The notes: generated by a model from the letters alone, not told the origin. A stretch of 64,000 nt of DNA from Luteolibacter arcticus (GCF_025950235.1 NZ_JAPDDT010000005.1:186001-250000); one strand, 5' to 3'; counted from the first letter of the stretch, positions 9,456 to 19,188 are shown. A program made the numbers and translations.

Positions 9456-10070
9456 TTAGAGACTTGCTTTGCCTCGTCTCCGGCGAGTGAATCCCACCAA
9501 AATCCCTCCTGCCAAGAATACAGTCGAAGATGGTTCCGGAATACTTGCTTCTGCAATCGCTGCGGCTCCTTCCGCAACCGTAGTCCTTCTACCATCGCTG
9601 TTCCCACGAATATTGGATGCTGTGGTTCCAGTATTTGTCGTTGCAATTGCAACCAGCCAGCCGGTTCCATCTTCTTCAAAATGGAACTGGGCAATGGATT
9701 CAAAGGGCTCGAAATACCCTTCGCCAAACTTGAGATACGAGTAATTTTGATCGCCGGGGATCGCGCCTCCTTGGAGTTCGATACTAAAATACAAGACGTT
9801 TCCCGTGCGACCGTCGGGGATAAGAGTGGCATCCGACCTATAAAAGAAGGGATCTCCAAATCCACCCGCTATTGATAGATTTACCCCGCCACCTGTGGCA
9901 ACATACATGCCTCCCGATCCTGGTCCTATATACAGCGGGGATGGATTGGGGCTTGTATCGTTTGGGGAGTTGACGCCGTAAAAATACACGGTGATCGCCG
10001 CCGACAAGCTACTGGCGGATCCTAGCAATGCAAGAAGACCGCTTATGAAAAGATTGGCTGTGGATATCAT
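9456..10070 (-). CDS. PEP-CTERM sorting-domain protein
   Basis: A 204-residue exported protein. The signal peptide is MISTANLFISGLLALLGSASSLSA (residues 1-24), followed by a beta-rich, Gly/Ser/Thr-rich body without a known domain. The C-terminus is a standard PEP-CTERM tripartite sorting signal: IPEPSS, a hydrophobic helix (TVFLAGGILVGF) and a basic RRRRGK tail. Such proteins are processed by an exosortase, and none is encoded in this window. It lies between the APH-like gene and a pseudogene. Its codon choice is more AT-rich than its neighbours, which may point to recent acquisition. Confidence 0.8.
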   Translation of the reverse strand: MISTANLFISGLLALLGSASSLSAAITVYFYGVNSPNDTSPNPSPLYIGPGSGGMYVATGGGVNLSIAGGFGDPFFYRSDATLIPDGRTGNVLYFSIELQGGAIPGDQNYSYLKFGEGYFEPFESIAQFHFEEDGTGWLVAIATTNTGTTASNIRGNSDGRRTTVAEGAAAIAEASIPEPSSTVFLAGGILVGFTRRRRGKASL

Positions 10071-10184
10071 CGTGTGTAAAAAAATGAGGCGAGGCGTCCG
10101 AAACCCTGATATTCAAATGGTGCTACGACAATCGGAAAATTTTCTTCACACTGTCACATGTCGCATGCCCCGAAGTCCGGGTGT

Positions 10185-10387
10185 ACGGAGACCATCGACA
10201 CCGACACCACCAAGGCCCGTCTCGAATATTGGAAAGCACGCCGGAAGTCATGAAGGCGATGCTTGGCCTCGAGCAGGTCATTCGTAGCGCGGGCATCGAT
10301 CCGATGCAGCTCGACTTCATCAAGCTGTGGGCCTCGCAGATCAATGGCTGCGACGAGGACCTCAAGATGGCCCAACTCCGGGTTTGA
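10185..10387 (+). pseudogene. Remnant of a carboxymuconolactone decarboxylase/AhpD-like gene
   Basis: Frame 3 reads DTTKARLEYWKA up to ~10239. A one-base shift then continues the family pattern as PEVMKAMLGLEQVIRSAG...KLWASQINGC, the usual lead-in to the CxxC active site of AhpD/CMD proteins (normally SQINGCxxCxxxH). Adding one base after AAAGCA restores a single frame. After NGC the match breaks off (DEDLKMAQLRV stop), so the second Cys, the His and the rest of the domain are missing. It is a frameshifted, 3'-truncated relic in the gap between the PEP-CTERM gene and the glycosidase gene. Confidence 0.65.
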
Positions 10388-10481
10388 AAGCCGGCCGGAA
10401 GATTCTGATTCCACACATGCAATTTTATGCAATAAGCGATGCCATCGGAACGTTCTTCCGACACAATCCAAGGAAACCCGC

Positions 10482-11759
10482 ATGATCTCTCCCGTCCTCC
10501 GTTCCTCGTTTGCCGCCCTCCTTTTCGCCCTGTCGGCGAAGGGAGCAGTCGAACCCGTCACCGTCTCGAATGGCCAGCTTCACGTGGGCGGCAAACCGTT
10601 CCAAATCCACGGCATCACCTATGCCGACAAGCCGAACCCGGAGGACTTCAAGAAGATGGCGGAACTGGAGGTGACCGCGCTTCGCACCTGGGGCACCGGC
10701 GACACCACTAAGACCCTGCTCGATCTGGCGCAGAAGCATAAGATGAAGGTGCTGCTGGGCATCTGGATGCGCCACGGCCGGCCCGGGGCGGAGGGGGATG
10801 ACAGCTTCAACTGGATCAACGATGAAAAGGGCAAGCAGGCGCAGATGGACAGCGCGCTCGCGGCGGTGAAGAAGTTCAAGGATCACCCCGCGGTGCTGGG
10901 CTGGGGCGTGGGCAATGAGGTGATCCTGAACATCGCCACCGAGCCGGAAAAGGAAGCCTACGCGAAGTACTTGGAAACCGTCTGCAAGGCGATCAAGGGC
11001 ATCGATCCGAATCACCCGGTGGCCTCCGTTTCCGCATGGACCACGGATGTGCCCTATTGGGAAAAGCACTGCCCCTCGCTCGATCTCTACGGGATCAATG
11101 TCTATGGCTATGCGGTCTTCGCCGTGCCGGGGGAGCTGAAGAAGCTCGGGATGAAGAAGCCGTTCTTCCTCGGCGAATTCGGCGCGACCGGCGAGTGGGA
11201 GTTGAAGCCTGATGCGAACGGCGTGAGGCCCGAGCCGAAGGACCAGCAGAAGTACGAGATCTTCGCCAAGGGCTGGCCGGACGTGATGAAGCAATCCGGC
11301 GACCAGTTCGCCGGCGGCTTCCTGTTCAACTTCGGCAACGAACTGAGCCACCCCGGCATCTGGCTCGATTTCTTCATCGAGGACGCCTACCGCCCGAGCT
11401 ACTGGGGCGCCCGCAAGGCCTTCACGGGCAAGGATGCGGTCAATCAGCCGCCGGTCATCGATACCTTCCTCCTGCGCGATTCGGAAAAGCCGCGAAAACC
11501 CGGCGAGTGGATCGATGTGCGGCTCGACGTGATCGACAAGGAGAAGAATCCGGTCGAGGTCAGCTTCTACTACAACCAGCGTACTGGCGACCGTGCCCGC
11601 CGCGATGCCGCCAAGCCGCTCAAGCACGAGTCGGGCAAGAAGCCTGGCTTCTACCGCGTGCAGCTTCCCAAGGAAACCGGCCCGACCAAGATCTACGCCT
11701 TCGCCCGCGACAACTTCCCGAATCTCTCAATCGCCCACGCGTCGGTGAAGGTGGAGTAG
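10482..11759 (+). CDS. Secreted glycoside hydrolase, GH2/GH5-like TIM barrel
   Basis: The start at ATG 10482 follows an AAGGAAA ribosome-binding site and gives a signal peptide (MISPVLRSSFAALLFALSAKGA); the frame is open further upstream but runs through the AhpD relic. The 425-residue protein carries a clan-A glycosidase barrel: the N-terminal strand FQIHGITY, the acid/base Glu146 in GWGVGNEV and the nucleophile Glu232 in FLGEFG. The closest patterns are GH2-C barrels and glucanosyltransferase-like proteins. A C-terminal beta domain (~330-425) may bind the substrate. It probably acts on a beta-glycan in the periplasm or outside; the specificity is unknown. Confidence 0.88.
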   Translation: MISPVLRSSFAALLFALSAKGAVEPVTVSNGQLHVGGKPFQIHGITYADKPNPEDFKKMAELEVTALRTWGTGDTTKTLLDLAQKHKMKVLLGIWMRHGRPGAEGDDSFNWINDEKGKQAQMDSALAAVKKFKDHPAVLGWGVGNEVILNIATEPEKEAYAKYLETVCKAIKGIDPNHPVASVSAWTTDVPYWEKHCPSLDLYGINVYGYAVFAVPGELKKLGMKKPFFLGEFGATGEWELKPDANGVRPEPKDQQKYEIFAKGWPDVMKQSGDQFAGGFLFNFGNELSHPGIWLDFFIEDAYRPSYWGARKAFTGKDAVNQPPVIDTFLLRDSEKPRKPGEWIDVRLDVIDKEKNPVEVSFYYNQRTGDRARRDAAKPLKHESGKKPGFYRVQLPKETGPTKIYAFARDNFPNLSIAHASVKVE

Positions 11760-11861
11760 TCGGTGGATTTGCTTTCGTTGGACAAGTCCGGATTCCTGCG
11801 TCCCTTTGGAGGGTCGGCCCTTTTGTTTCACGAGGGGCGACGCGAACCCGACCCTCTTTCC

Positions 11862-12395
11862 ATGAATTCCATCCATCAGCAACAACCGGAAGACACCCGT
11901 GAAGACCTTGGCGGCCTTGATGCGGTGGCGAAGATCCAGGAAATCGTCGGCAAGGCGCCGAACTGCTTTTTTTCCACAATGGCACCCAATGGCACGACCG
12001 ACACGCGACCGATGAATGTGCGCCAGGTCGATGAGACCGGAAACCTCTGGTTCCTCAGCTCCCATGACAGCCTCAAGAACGAAGAACTCGGGGCCCTGCC
12101 CCTGGTGGAACTCTATTTCCAAGGCTCCACGCATTCCGACTTCATGCACCTGAAGGGGCGCGCGACCATTTCGCGGGACCGCGCGAAGATCGAGGAACTG
12201 TGGGAGCCGGTGATCCGGACCTGGTTCACCGAAGGCAAGGACGACCCACGCATCACCGTGATCAAAGTGGAACCCACCGAGGGCTACTACTGGGACACCA
12301 AGCACGGCAACGCCATCGCCGGCATCAAGATGCTGATCGGTGCCGCCATCCGAAAGACCCTCGACGACTCGATCGAAGGGACGCTAAAGGTGTAA
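11862..12395 (+). CDS. General-stress-type pyridoxamine 5'-phosphate oxidase-like flavin-binding protein
   Basis: A 177-residue protein from ATG 11862; the 33 extra residues of the longer frame look non-coding. The split-barrel fold is recognisable: AKIQEIVGKAPNCFFSTM, DTRPMNVRQVDETGNLWFLSS and the C-terminal GYYWDTKHGNAIAGIKMLIGAAI. This matches the general stress protein 26 subgroup, which binds FMN or F420-like flavins and whose reaction is mostly unassigned. It follows the glycosidase gene after ~100 nt and converges with the next gene. Confidence 0.85.
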   Translation: MNSIHQQQPEDTREDLGGLDAVAKIQEIVGKAPNCFFSTMAPNGTTDTRPMNVRQVDETGNLWFLSSHDSLKNEELGALPLVELYFQGSTHSDFMHLKGRATISRDRAKIEELWEPVIRTWFTEGKDDPRITVIKVEPTEGYYWDTKHGNAIAGIKMLIGAAIRKTLDDSIEGTLKV

Positions 12396-12441
12396 TCCGA
12401 TCCGCAGTGTGTCGCCTGCTCTTTCTACGCGGTAACCCGTG

Positions 12442-12999
12442 TCACCAATCGACCCGGATTGTCGGGACGATGATCACGTCGATGACCTCTCGCCGCGGTT
12501 CATAGACGCGGACGATGCGATCGCCGTACCAATAGAGCCGGGTGTCCGCGACGACTTCCACTTCGGGGAACCATTCGTAGGGGACGGGCGAAAAGTCGGC
12601 CCACCAGTCATCCGCGATGACGAAGCCCGGCTGTAGTTTCTTCTGCCATCCCGGCGGCAGCGGTTTGCCGCGGCGGAGGTTCTTCGCCAAGCCCGGAGGC
12701 AGGCCGTGGGCCTCATCGCGGTAGGTGGCAAAGTAGCCGACCACACGGTTCCGATCCGCGTCCTGGAACTTCGGCTTCTTCCCTTTCCCAACATCCTTCG
12801 CCACGTGCTTGTCGGCCTTTTCCGCCTGCTTGTCGGCGTGCTTCTCTGCCTTGTCGGGCTTTCCCTTGTTCCCCTTCTCGGCGTGCTTGTCGCCGCCCTT
12901 TCCCTTTTCCTTGTCTTTCTCCGGCTTGGCGCCGGCTGTCCCGAGGAGCAGGGTGACGCTTCCCAAGGTGGCGAAAAGCAAAGGGCGGAGTGGCTTCAT
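12442..12999 (-). CDS. Lys-rich secreted protein, RcnB/CigR-like
   Basis: A 185-residue protein from ATG 12999 with a signal peptide (MKPLRPLLFATLGSVTLLLGTAGA). Residues ~25-75 are almost entirely Lys, Glu, Asp, Gly and Ala in short repeats (KADKQAEKADKH type), a disordered highly charged spacer. The C-terminal half has GLPPGLAKNLRRGKPLPPGW and later YWYGDRIVRVYEP, the pattern of the RcnB/CigR-type periplasmic proteins (Ni/Co homeostasis or virulence-modulating families). I do not claim a metal role from sequence alone. The stop converges on the stress protein gene 47 nt away. Confidence 0.75.
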   Translation of the reverse strand: MKPLRPLLFATLGSVTLLLGTAGAKPEKDKEKGKGGDKHAEKGNKGKPDKAEKHADKQAEKADKHVAKDVGKGKKPKFQDADRNRVVGYFATYRDEAHGLPPGLAKNLRRGKPLPPGWQKKLQPGFVIADDWWADFSPVPYEWFPEVEVVADTRLYWYGDRIVRVYEPRREVIDVIIVPTIRVDW

Positions 13000-13146
13000 G
13001 GTGGGAACGGGTAAGTCCTCCCTGCCCGCCACGCAAACGGAACTCATTCCGGGCGCTTTGCCCGGTTCACATGGGTACTTGCGAAAACGGTGATTTCAGG
13101 AATGATACTACTCACCGGCGTCCCACCCCCCACCCCGCCGGGTTCA

Positions 13147-15606
13147 ATGATACTGTTCCCCCACCCCCCGATTCGTATTACGGGGCCGTATTGGCGGCTC
13201 GCGTTTTTCGCCACGACCCTGTCGCTGGCTCCCGTCATCAGCCATGGTGCCGCCGCGGCACGGCTGACGATCAACAGCGGCAGCGGTAGCATCGAAAATT
13301 CGAGCACCAATACCGGCGGCTCGTTCCAGTTGGAAAACCTCTCCACCTCCGGCGAGAAGATCCTCTCCGCGAGGATCGACCTGAGCACCGCGATGCTGCC
13401 GGATGTGGTCTTCGATCCCGCCGGCACGGCGGGCGATCCCGATGGCAAGGCCTTCGAGCAAGACTCATTCAATGGCACCGGCACGCCCACCCACGCCTTC
13501 GAGTCGCCGCACGATGGCATCGGCAGCGAAGACGGCTACGATGCGCTCCGCGTCAATTTCGGTGCCGGCGTGTCCTTTGGCCCCGGGAAAAAGATGACCT
13601 TTTCTGCGGATATCGATCCGACAAACGTGAAGGGGGCGCCAGGACCCGGGCCGGATCACGCGGCGAGCGTTTCCGGGCTCGAGCTGATCGGGGCCACCAT
13701 CACTGTCACCTTTGACGATGATACCACACGGGTGGTGCGGATGGGGGGAGTGCCGGGCCACTCTAACAAAAACCTGATGTCCCAAGGGGTCTTGTCCGCG
13801 TCGAATCTCGCCACGCCGGTGATCTCCGTCACGGGCAAGGCATCACCTTTTACCCTGAATGCGAATCCCACCGTACGGGTCACCGGTCCGGCGGGTGCCT
13901 CGGCGAGGCTGTGTGTGGCGCACAGCGAGCTGCACCTCCCGGTGGATGGCGGCTACGATGTCGATCCCTATGAATCGAACAAGGTGGTCGTCTTTGATCC
14001 CAAATCTGTCACCATCGGTGCGGGAGGATTTGTGGACTTCCCCCTCACGCTGGCTCACGCCAGTGCGCCGGACGGCATCAAGCTGCTGTCCGCGATCCTG
14101 GTCGATGGCAGCGGCAATCGCAGCTCGTGCTCGAACATCATCACGATCGATTACGATCCGAGTGGCTCGGGCTCGGGTTCCAGCGACTCGGAGCCACCCG
14201 AAGTGCCGGAAAATTTTGCCGCCAGTGCGGTCACGGCCGGCAGCGTGACACTCGGCTGGACCGCACCCACGGACAATGTCGGGGTGACCGGCTACCGGAT
14301 CTATCGCGGCGCGGCGGATCTCGGAACCACCCAGCAGACGACCTTCACCGACCATGGCCGCTCCCCGTCCACCGCCTATACCTATCAGGTGAAGGCCTAC
14401 GACGCGGCGAACAATCACTCCGAAGCAGCCTCCACCACGGCGACAACGTCGGCCGACAGCCAGGCACCGTCGCCGCCGGGTACGCTACAGGCCGCTGCCG
14501 GGAATGGCGCGGTGCAGCTCACGTGGACCGCAGCCAGCGACGAGGTCGGAGTGACCGGCTACCGCATCCGCCGGAATGGCAATCCCAACCCGATCGCGAC
14601 GGTTAGCGGCCTCACTCTCACCCATACCGACACCGGTCTCTCCAACGGCACGACCTACACCTTCGATGTCAGGGCCATCGATGCCGCGGGAAACGAGTCG
14701 CTTCCCGCCACCGTCAATGCGATCCCGACGCTCGCGCCCGCTGCCACGCTGCGGGTGAATGTCGGCAGCAACGCCGCTTATGTGGATCCTCAGGGAAACA
14801 CCTGGGCGGCGGATTACGGTTCCAATACGGGCTACACCGATTCGAACACCGCCGCCATCACCGGCACGGACAAACCGGCGCTCTATCAGAAGCGTCGCAT
14901 CGACCGGGATACTGCGCCTGAGCTGACCTACGGATTTGCGGTATCGAATGGTGATTACCGAGTGGTGCTGCATTTCGTGGAGGTGGTTGCCAGCGTTTCA
15001 GTCGTGGGTGGACGGGTGTTTGACGTCACCGCCGAGGGAGCGTTGGCCATCGATAACCTCGACATTTTCGCTCAAGTGGGAGCGAACAAAGCCCTGGTGG
15101 TTGAAGTCCCAGTGACCGTGAGCGACGGCCAATTGAACATCGGCTTCCTGCACGTGGTGCAGAATCCGGTGCTCTCCGGCATCGAGGTCTTCCCGGTGCT
15201 GCCGGTCGTTTCCCCGCCGACCTTCGAGGAATGGCTGACATCCCACGGCCTCACCGGCCAAACCACCACCGATTCGGATGGTGGCGGAGCCTCCAATCTC
15301 GCCGAGTACGAACTCCAGCTCGATCCCAACGATGCGCAGGACGATCTGGCTTTCCATCTCCGGTGCGAAGCCCTGGAAGGCAGCATCATCGTGGTATTGC
15401 CGGAGTTGAAGCCGCTGGGGAACTACTACGTGCATCGTAGCGATGATCCTACCGCCCTCGGCGACGTGGCCAACCGGATCGCGACCTTTACCCGGGCACA
15501 GATCGAGGCCATGACGCCACAGCAGCGCACGGAGCAATCGGTGACCGGCAGCGCCGCAGGCGAAAAAGGCTTCTACCAGTTATTCTTCGAGCCCGGCGGT
15601 GGCTAA
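13147..15606 (+). CDS. Secreted mosaic protein: two fibronectin III domains and a malectin-like domain
   Basis: The start is uncertain between ATG 13147 (used) and ATG 13102; both precede a signal-like segment (WRLAFFATTLSLAPVISHGA). Order of parts in the 819-residue product: an N-terminal beta-rich domain (~20-250), a second beta domain, a Ser/Gly-rich linker (SGSGSGSSDSEPPE), FN3 domains at ~350-440 and ~445-540 (both with GWTAPTDNVGVTGY / TWTAASDEVGVTGY signatures), a malectin-type carbohydrate-binding domain at ~535-690 (RVNVGSNAAYVDPQG ... YRVVLHFVEV), and a phylum-typical tail (ASNLAEYELQLDPN). It probably binds polysaccharide. The esterase gene follows after 111 nt on the same strand. 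Confidence 0.85.
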   Translation: MILFPHPPIRITGPYWRLAFFATTLSLAPVISHGAAAARLTINSGSGSIENSSTNTGGSFQLENLSTSGEKILSARIDLSTAMLPDVVFDPAGTAGDPDGKAFEQDSFNGTGTPTHAFESPHDGIGSEDGYDALRVNFGAGVSFGPGKKMTFSADIDPTNVKGAPGPGPDHAASVSGLELIGATITVTFDDDTTRVVRMGGVPGHSNKNLMSQGVLSASNLATPVISVTGKASPFTLNANPTVRVTGPAGASARLCVAHSELHLPVDGGYDVDPYESNKVVVFDPKSVTIGAGGFVDFPLTLAHASAPDGIKLLSAILVDGSGNRSSCSNIITIDYDPSGSGSGSSDSEPPEVPENFAASAVTAGSVTLGWTAPTDNVGVTGYRIYRGAADLGTTQQTTFTDHGRSPSTAYTYQVKAYDAANNHSEAASTTATTSADSQAPSPPGTLQAAAGNGAVQLTWTAASDEVGVTGYRIRRNGNPNPIATVSGLTLTHTDTGLSNGTTYTFDVRAIDAAGNESLPATVNAIPTLAPAATLRVNVGSNAAYVDPQGNTWAADYGSNTGYTDSNTAAITGTDKPALYQKRRIDRDTAPELTYGFAVSNGDYRVVLHFVEVVASVSVVGGRVFDVTAEGALAIDNLDIFAQVGANKALVVEVPVTVSDGQLNIGFLHVVQNPVLSGIEVFPVLPVVSPPTFEEWLTSHGLTGQTTTDSDGGGASNLAEYELQLDPNDAQDDLAFHLRCEALEGSIIVVLPELKPLGNYYVHRSDDPTALGDVANRIATFTRAQIEAMTPQQRTEQSVTGSAAGEKGFYQLFFEPGGG

Positions 15607-15717
15607 GTTTGAATGTGGACGAGGTTTGAAAAATACCGGATCGGGCGTCGTATCGATGGCGCGCTGATCCCCAAGCCGGCGCGCGAAGGACATCCCGCGC
15701 TGAAGAACCAAACTTCG

Positions 15718-17601
15718 ATGAATCTAGTACTTCGTCCGACGAAAGCGTCGCTCCGCATTTCCCTGGCGCTGCTGTTAGCCGCTCCACTCGGCGCATTCGC
15801 CGCACCCTTGGGCTTCAGCCCGCTCTTCTCGCCCGGCATGGTCTTGCAACGCGATGCGGGAATCGTCGTCACGGGGCTCGGACCGGAGAATGGCTCGGTG
15901 ACGGTGTCGCTCGGCAAGCTTTTGCAGCCCGCGAAAGTTTCGCCCGATGGCACATGGCGCGTTGAACTCGCGGCGCAGCCCGCCGGTGGCCCGCACGCGC
16001 TGGAAGTCTCGGACGGCAGCACCACGGCGAAAATCGACGATCTTTTGTTTGGCGACGTGTGGGTCTGCTCCGGCCAGTCGAACATGCAGATGGGTCTTGA
16101 TGAAGCGCTCGGCGGGACCGCGATGATTGCCAACGCCGGTGCGGACCAGCGCTTGCGCTTGCTGATGATGCCCAAGGCCGGGGCGGACAAACCGCAGGCG
16201 GACCCGGGGGCGAAGTGGAGCCATGCCACGCCGGAGTCGCTGAGGAAATTCTCCGCCGTCGCCGCCAGCTTCGCGCTGCATCTCCGCGACGATCCGAAGT
16301 TGAAGGACGTGCCGCTAGGCATCATCGACAGCTCGTTCGGCGGCACCGCGATCGAGGCGTGGACGCCGGAGGGCACTCTGCCGGCTATCCCGGAGAAGGA
16401 GATCAGCGGCTCGATGTTCGGCATTGGTCCCGGCCATCTTTTTCATCGCATGATCGCGCCGCTGACGGCGACCCCGATCAAGGGCGCGCTCTGGTATCAG
16501 GGCGAAGCAAATGCGGGCCGCCCCGGAGTCTATGCGAGCCTGCTCGCCAATCTCGCCGAGCAGTGGCGCAAGCAATGGAAGCAACCCGAGCTACCGTTCT
16601 TCGTGGTCCAGCTACCCGCCTACTCGGGCAATGGCGGGGGCCTCGACTACGGCTGGCTGCGCGAGGCCCAGTCGAAGGCTTGTGAAGCCTCGCCGCACAA
16701 CTTTCTCGCCGTGACCCACGACACCACCGATGGCTTCGACCTTCATCCCGTCGAGAAGGAGGAGATCGGCCGCCGCCTCTCGCTGCTTGCCCGCAAGGCG
16801 GTCTATGGCTCGGACATCGTCGCCAATGGGCCGCGCGTAAAAGATGTGAAAGCCGAAGTCGATCGCATGGTGGTCGTCTTCGACGGACCGGTGAAGAGCT
16901 CCGATGGCAAGGAGCTGCGCGGCTTCGCCATCGCCGGAGAGGATGGCGACTACCGCTTCGCCACCGCCACTGTGGATGGCAATCGCGTGGCCCTGACATC
17001 ACCAGGCGTCCCCGCGCCGAAGACCGTCCGATTCGCCTGGGGCGGGCTACCGCAGGCAAACGTCGTGAACGAAGCCGGCCTGCCCGCCGCGCCTTTCCGC
17101 ACTGACACCCTCGAGCCCCGGTCGCTCGACTTCCAGCCGCTGCCCGTGACCTACCGCCTCGCGGGTCCGGGATACCAGATCGAGACCGGCGAGCTGGGCC
17201 ACATTTCCAGCCTCGTCGCCGGTGGAAAACAATTCCTCTCCGCCGAACCCGGCGGCGGCACGTCGATCCCCGGCGGATTCGGCCCCCGCTCCCTGCCGGC
17301 GGTGCGAATGACCGCCCCGAACCGCATCGAGTGCCGCGACCGCGAGGCCTGCCTGGAGATCGCCTGCAAGGACGACTCGATGGAGTGGACGATCACCAAC
17401 ACGGGCGGCGGCGAGTTCGAGTTCCACATCGCGCTTTCCGACAAGGTCGTGGTCACGGGAACAGCCCCGACGGTCGATCTTTCGCGGGGCAATGCCAAGC
17501 TGCGGGTCGAAGGAATCGACCGTGTCGAGCCCGGCAAATTGGTCGCGAAAGTCCCGGGACGGCAGACCTGCCGTCTGAAACTGACGGTGGTCTCGAAATG
17601 A
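15718..17601 (+). CDS. Secreted sialate O-acetylesterase-family (SGNH/SASA) esterase
   Basis: From ATG 15718 the protein is 627 residues with a signal peptide (LRISLALLLAAPLGAFA). The SGNH esterase signature is complete: Ser121 in CSGQSNM, a GSMFGIGPGHLFHRMIAPL and GALWYQGEAN block, and the Asp341/His343 pair in DGFDLHP. The domain normally removes O-acetyl groups from sialic acid or other acetylated glycans. An N-terminal beta sandwich (~30-110) and a C-terminal beta-rich extension (~480-627) flank the catalytic part; the extension resembles a galactose-mutarotase-like or jelly-roll module. It lies downstream of the malectin/FN3 protein, which fits a carbohydrate-degradation pair. Confidence 0.9.
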   Translation: MNLVLRPTKASLRISLALLLAAPLGAFAAPLGFSPLFSPGMVLQRDAGIVVTGLGPENGSVTVSLGKLLQPAKVSPDGTWRVELAAQPAGGPHALEVSDGSTTAKIDDLLFGDVWVCSGQSNMQMGLDEALGGTAMIANAGADQRLRLLMMPKAGADKPQADPGAKWSHATPESLRKFSAVAASFALHLRDDPKLKDVPLGIIDSSFGGTAIEAWTPEGTLPAIPEKEISGSMFGIGPGHLFHRMIAPLTATPIKGALWYQGEANAGRPGVYASLLANLAEQWRKQWKQPELPFFVVQLPAYSGNGGGLDYGWLREAQSKACEASPHNFLAVTHDTTDGFDLHPVEKEEIGRRLSLLARKAVYGSDIVANGPRVKDVKAEVDRMVVVFDGPVKSSDGKELRGFAIAGEDGDYRFATATVDGNRVALTSPGVPAPKTVRFAWGGLPQANVVNEAGLPAAPFRTDTLEPRSLDFQPLPVTYRLAGPGYQIETGELGHISSLVAGGKQFLSAEPGGGTSIPGGFGPRSLPAVRMTAPNRIECRDREACLEIACKDDSMEWTITNTGGGEFEFHIALSDKVVVTGTAPTVDLSRGNAKLRVEGIDRVEPGKLVAKVPGRQTCRLKLTVVSK

Positions 17602-17718
17602 CAGCCTGACCGCCGGATTTCCTCTGGCCTCGGGCAGATTCGTGCTTTAGGTGTAGGTCCTACGGGCAGGCCCATCGGGGGCGCGTCCGCAGTCTTCAAC
17701 TCCGCACCTTTTCCCGCC

Positions 17719-18117
17719 ATGCGCACCATCGCTTTCCTATTCCCCGTTCTCCTCGCCAGTTGCGGCAGCGTCGCCACGCAGCGGGAAATCCTCATCAAGT
17801 CGAAGGCGGAAGTCGCGGCCCGGGAACCATGGTCGGATACGGCCGTGATCCTCGTCGAAAAGGAGCCGATGGCGCAGGACGGCTGGATTGATCCTACCGG
17901 CTGGTTCACCTGGGTCGTCCGCGCCGGCGCTTGGGATTACTCCGAATACCCCAGCTACAAGGGAATCAACATGGTTCCCGGCACGCAGAGGGAGCTGCGT
18001 TTTACTCGCGACGGATGCCTCGTCCGATACTCCGACGAAACCGGTCGCTGCGATCGCGCTGGATTCGTCTCCCCGGCTCCCGTGGAGATCAAGACGGCGG
18101 CCGAAGGGAAAAAATGA
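17719..18117 (+). CDS. Small lipoprotein, function unknown
   Basis: A 132-residue protein with a lipoprotein signal (MRTIAFLFPVLLASC, lipobox LASC). The body has several Trp and Tyr residues (GWIDPTGWFTWVVRAGAWDYSEYPSYKG) and two later Cys residues (GCLVRY, GRCDRAG) that could form a disulphide. I do not recognise the family. It lies 117 nt after the esterase gene and 18 nt before a convergent membrane-protein gene. Confidence 0.75.
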   Translation: MRTIAFLFPVLLASCGSVATQREILIKSKAEVAAREPWSDTAVILVEKEPMAQDGWIDPTGWFTWVVRAGAWDYSEYPSYKGINMVPGTQRELRFTRDGCLVRYSDETGRCDRAGFVSPAPVEIKTAAEGKK

Positions 18118-18135
18118 AGGTGATAGACGCGCGGG

Positions 18136-19188
18136 CTATTGCCGCCGTGAACGAAAACCTTCCCGCAGCATCCACAGCGCGAACCCGCCGGCCCCGAGGC
18201 CGATGGCGGCGTAAAGGCTGATCGCCATCCAGTAGGTCGCCGGCTCGGCCTGGCGTGCCACGGCGCGTTGCATGCTGGAGCGCTTCGCAGGGAACCACGT
18301 GGCGTCGCGTTCCAGACCGCTTTTCACCAGCCATCCCATGCCCACGGCGAGCGCGAGGAGGATCGCGATCACAAGCGCCAGTGCACCCCATTGCTGCGGC
18401 GTGGTTTTCAGGGGCGAAGGGTGCGTCGCTGCTACCGTGCCACCGTCTTCATACTCGTAGTCCGGGGGGCGGAACTCGCTCTTGATCCGGGCGATGATCT
18501 CCTCGCGCCGATGACGTGCCCACTCCGGATAGCGCTGCCACGCTGCGGGTGAGGCGAAATAAATTACGTGATGGGCGGGGCCCATCAGCATCTCGCCGTC
18601 GATGTCGATGCGCTGCCAGTTTCCGCCATGCTCTTCTTCGTAATACATGCCGTCGCGGCCGCGATGTCCGACCCGCCAATCGCGCTTCAGATCGTGGCTG
18701 GTCGGACGAGTCATGCTAACGGCCGCAGCGCGCGCGACCCGAAGTTCCGAGCGAACCGGTCGCCTGAGCAGCATCGCGATCAAGGCAGCGCCGACCGCAA
18801 TCAGGGGCAGGCTGTGGTAGTTCGGCGGCGAGGCGAGCACCGTCGTCCGCACGCCGGAGGGCGAGACGGTCGTCTCCGTCGTGGAACGATGGTCGAGCAG
18901 ATCGCGGATGTTTAGCGCGACGAGGAAACCCGCCAGCAGCAGCGCGACCGGCCATGCCCAGGCCCGCCGACACCGCAATCCGATGCCCGTGACGAGTGCC
19001 GCCGGTGGCGCGACGACCACGCTGAGAAAGCCGATGGCATCTGCCGAGGCCGTGCCATAACTGCGCGCCAGAATCATCAGCAGGGAAATCACACTGATCG
19101 GGAGAAGCAGTGTTCCCGTCACGATGAACAACCATCCGGCAGCGGTGAGGACGACGGAGCGGCGGGGCCGGATGGGGGGAGGATCCAT
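18136..19188 (-). CDS. Multi-pass membrane protein, function unknown
   Basis: A 350-residue protein with roughly four N-terminal transmembrane helices (~residues 12-145), a soluble central part of ~120 residues (KRDWRVGHRGRDGMYYEEEHGGNWQ ... RRYPEWARHR-like, with many Trp, His and Tyr residues) and two further helices (~265-290, ~320-340) before a basic tail. The central region reads like a small cytosolic or periplasmic domain inserted between helix groups. No family was recognised. It ends near the small lipoprotein gene and starts ~80 nt from the TonB receptor stop. Confidence 0.75.
   Translation of the reverse strand: MDPPPIRPRRSVVLTAAGWLFIVTGTLLLPISVISLLMILARSYGTASADAIGFLSVVVAPPAALVTGIGLRCRRAWAWPVALLLAGFLVALNIRDLLDHRSTTETTVSPSGVRTTVLASPPNYHSLPLIAVGAALIAMLLRRPVRSELRVARAAAVSMTRPTSHDLKRDWRVGHRGRDGMYYEEEHGGNWQRIDIDGEMLMGPAHHVIYFASPAAWQRYPEWARHRREEIIARIKSEFRPPDYEYEDGGTVAATHPSPLKTTPQQWGALALVIAILLALAVGMGWLVKSGLERDATWFPAKRSSMQRAVARQAEPATYWMAISLYAAIGLGAGGFALWMLREGFRSRRQ

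Noticed and set aside
10425..11627. Minus-strand frame of 400 codons opposite the glycosidase
   Set aside because: Antisense of a gene with both catalytic Glu residues visible.
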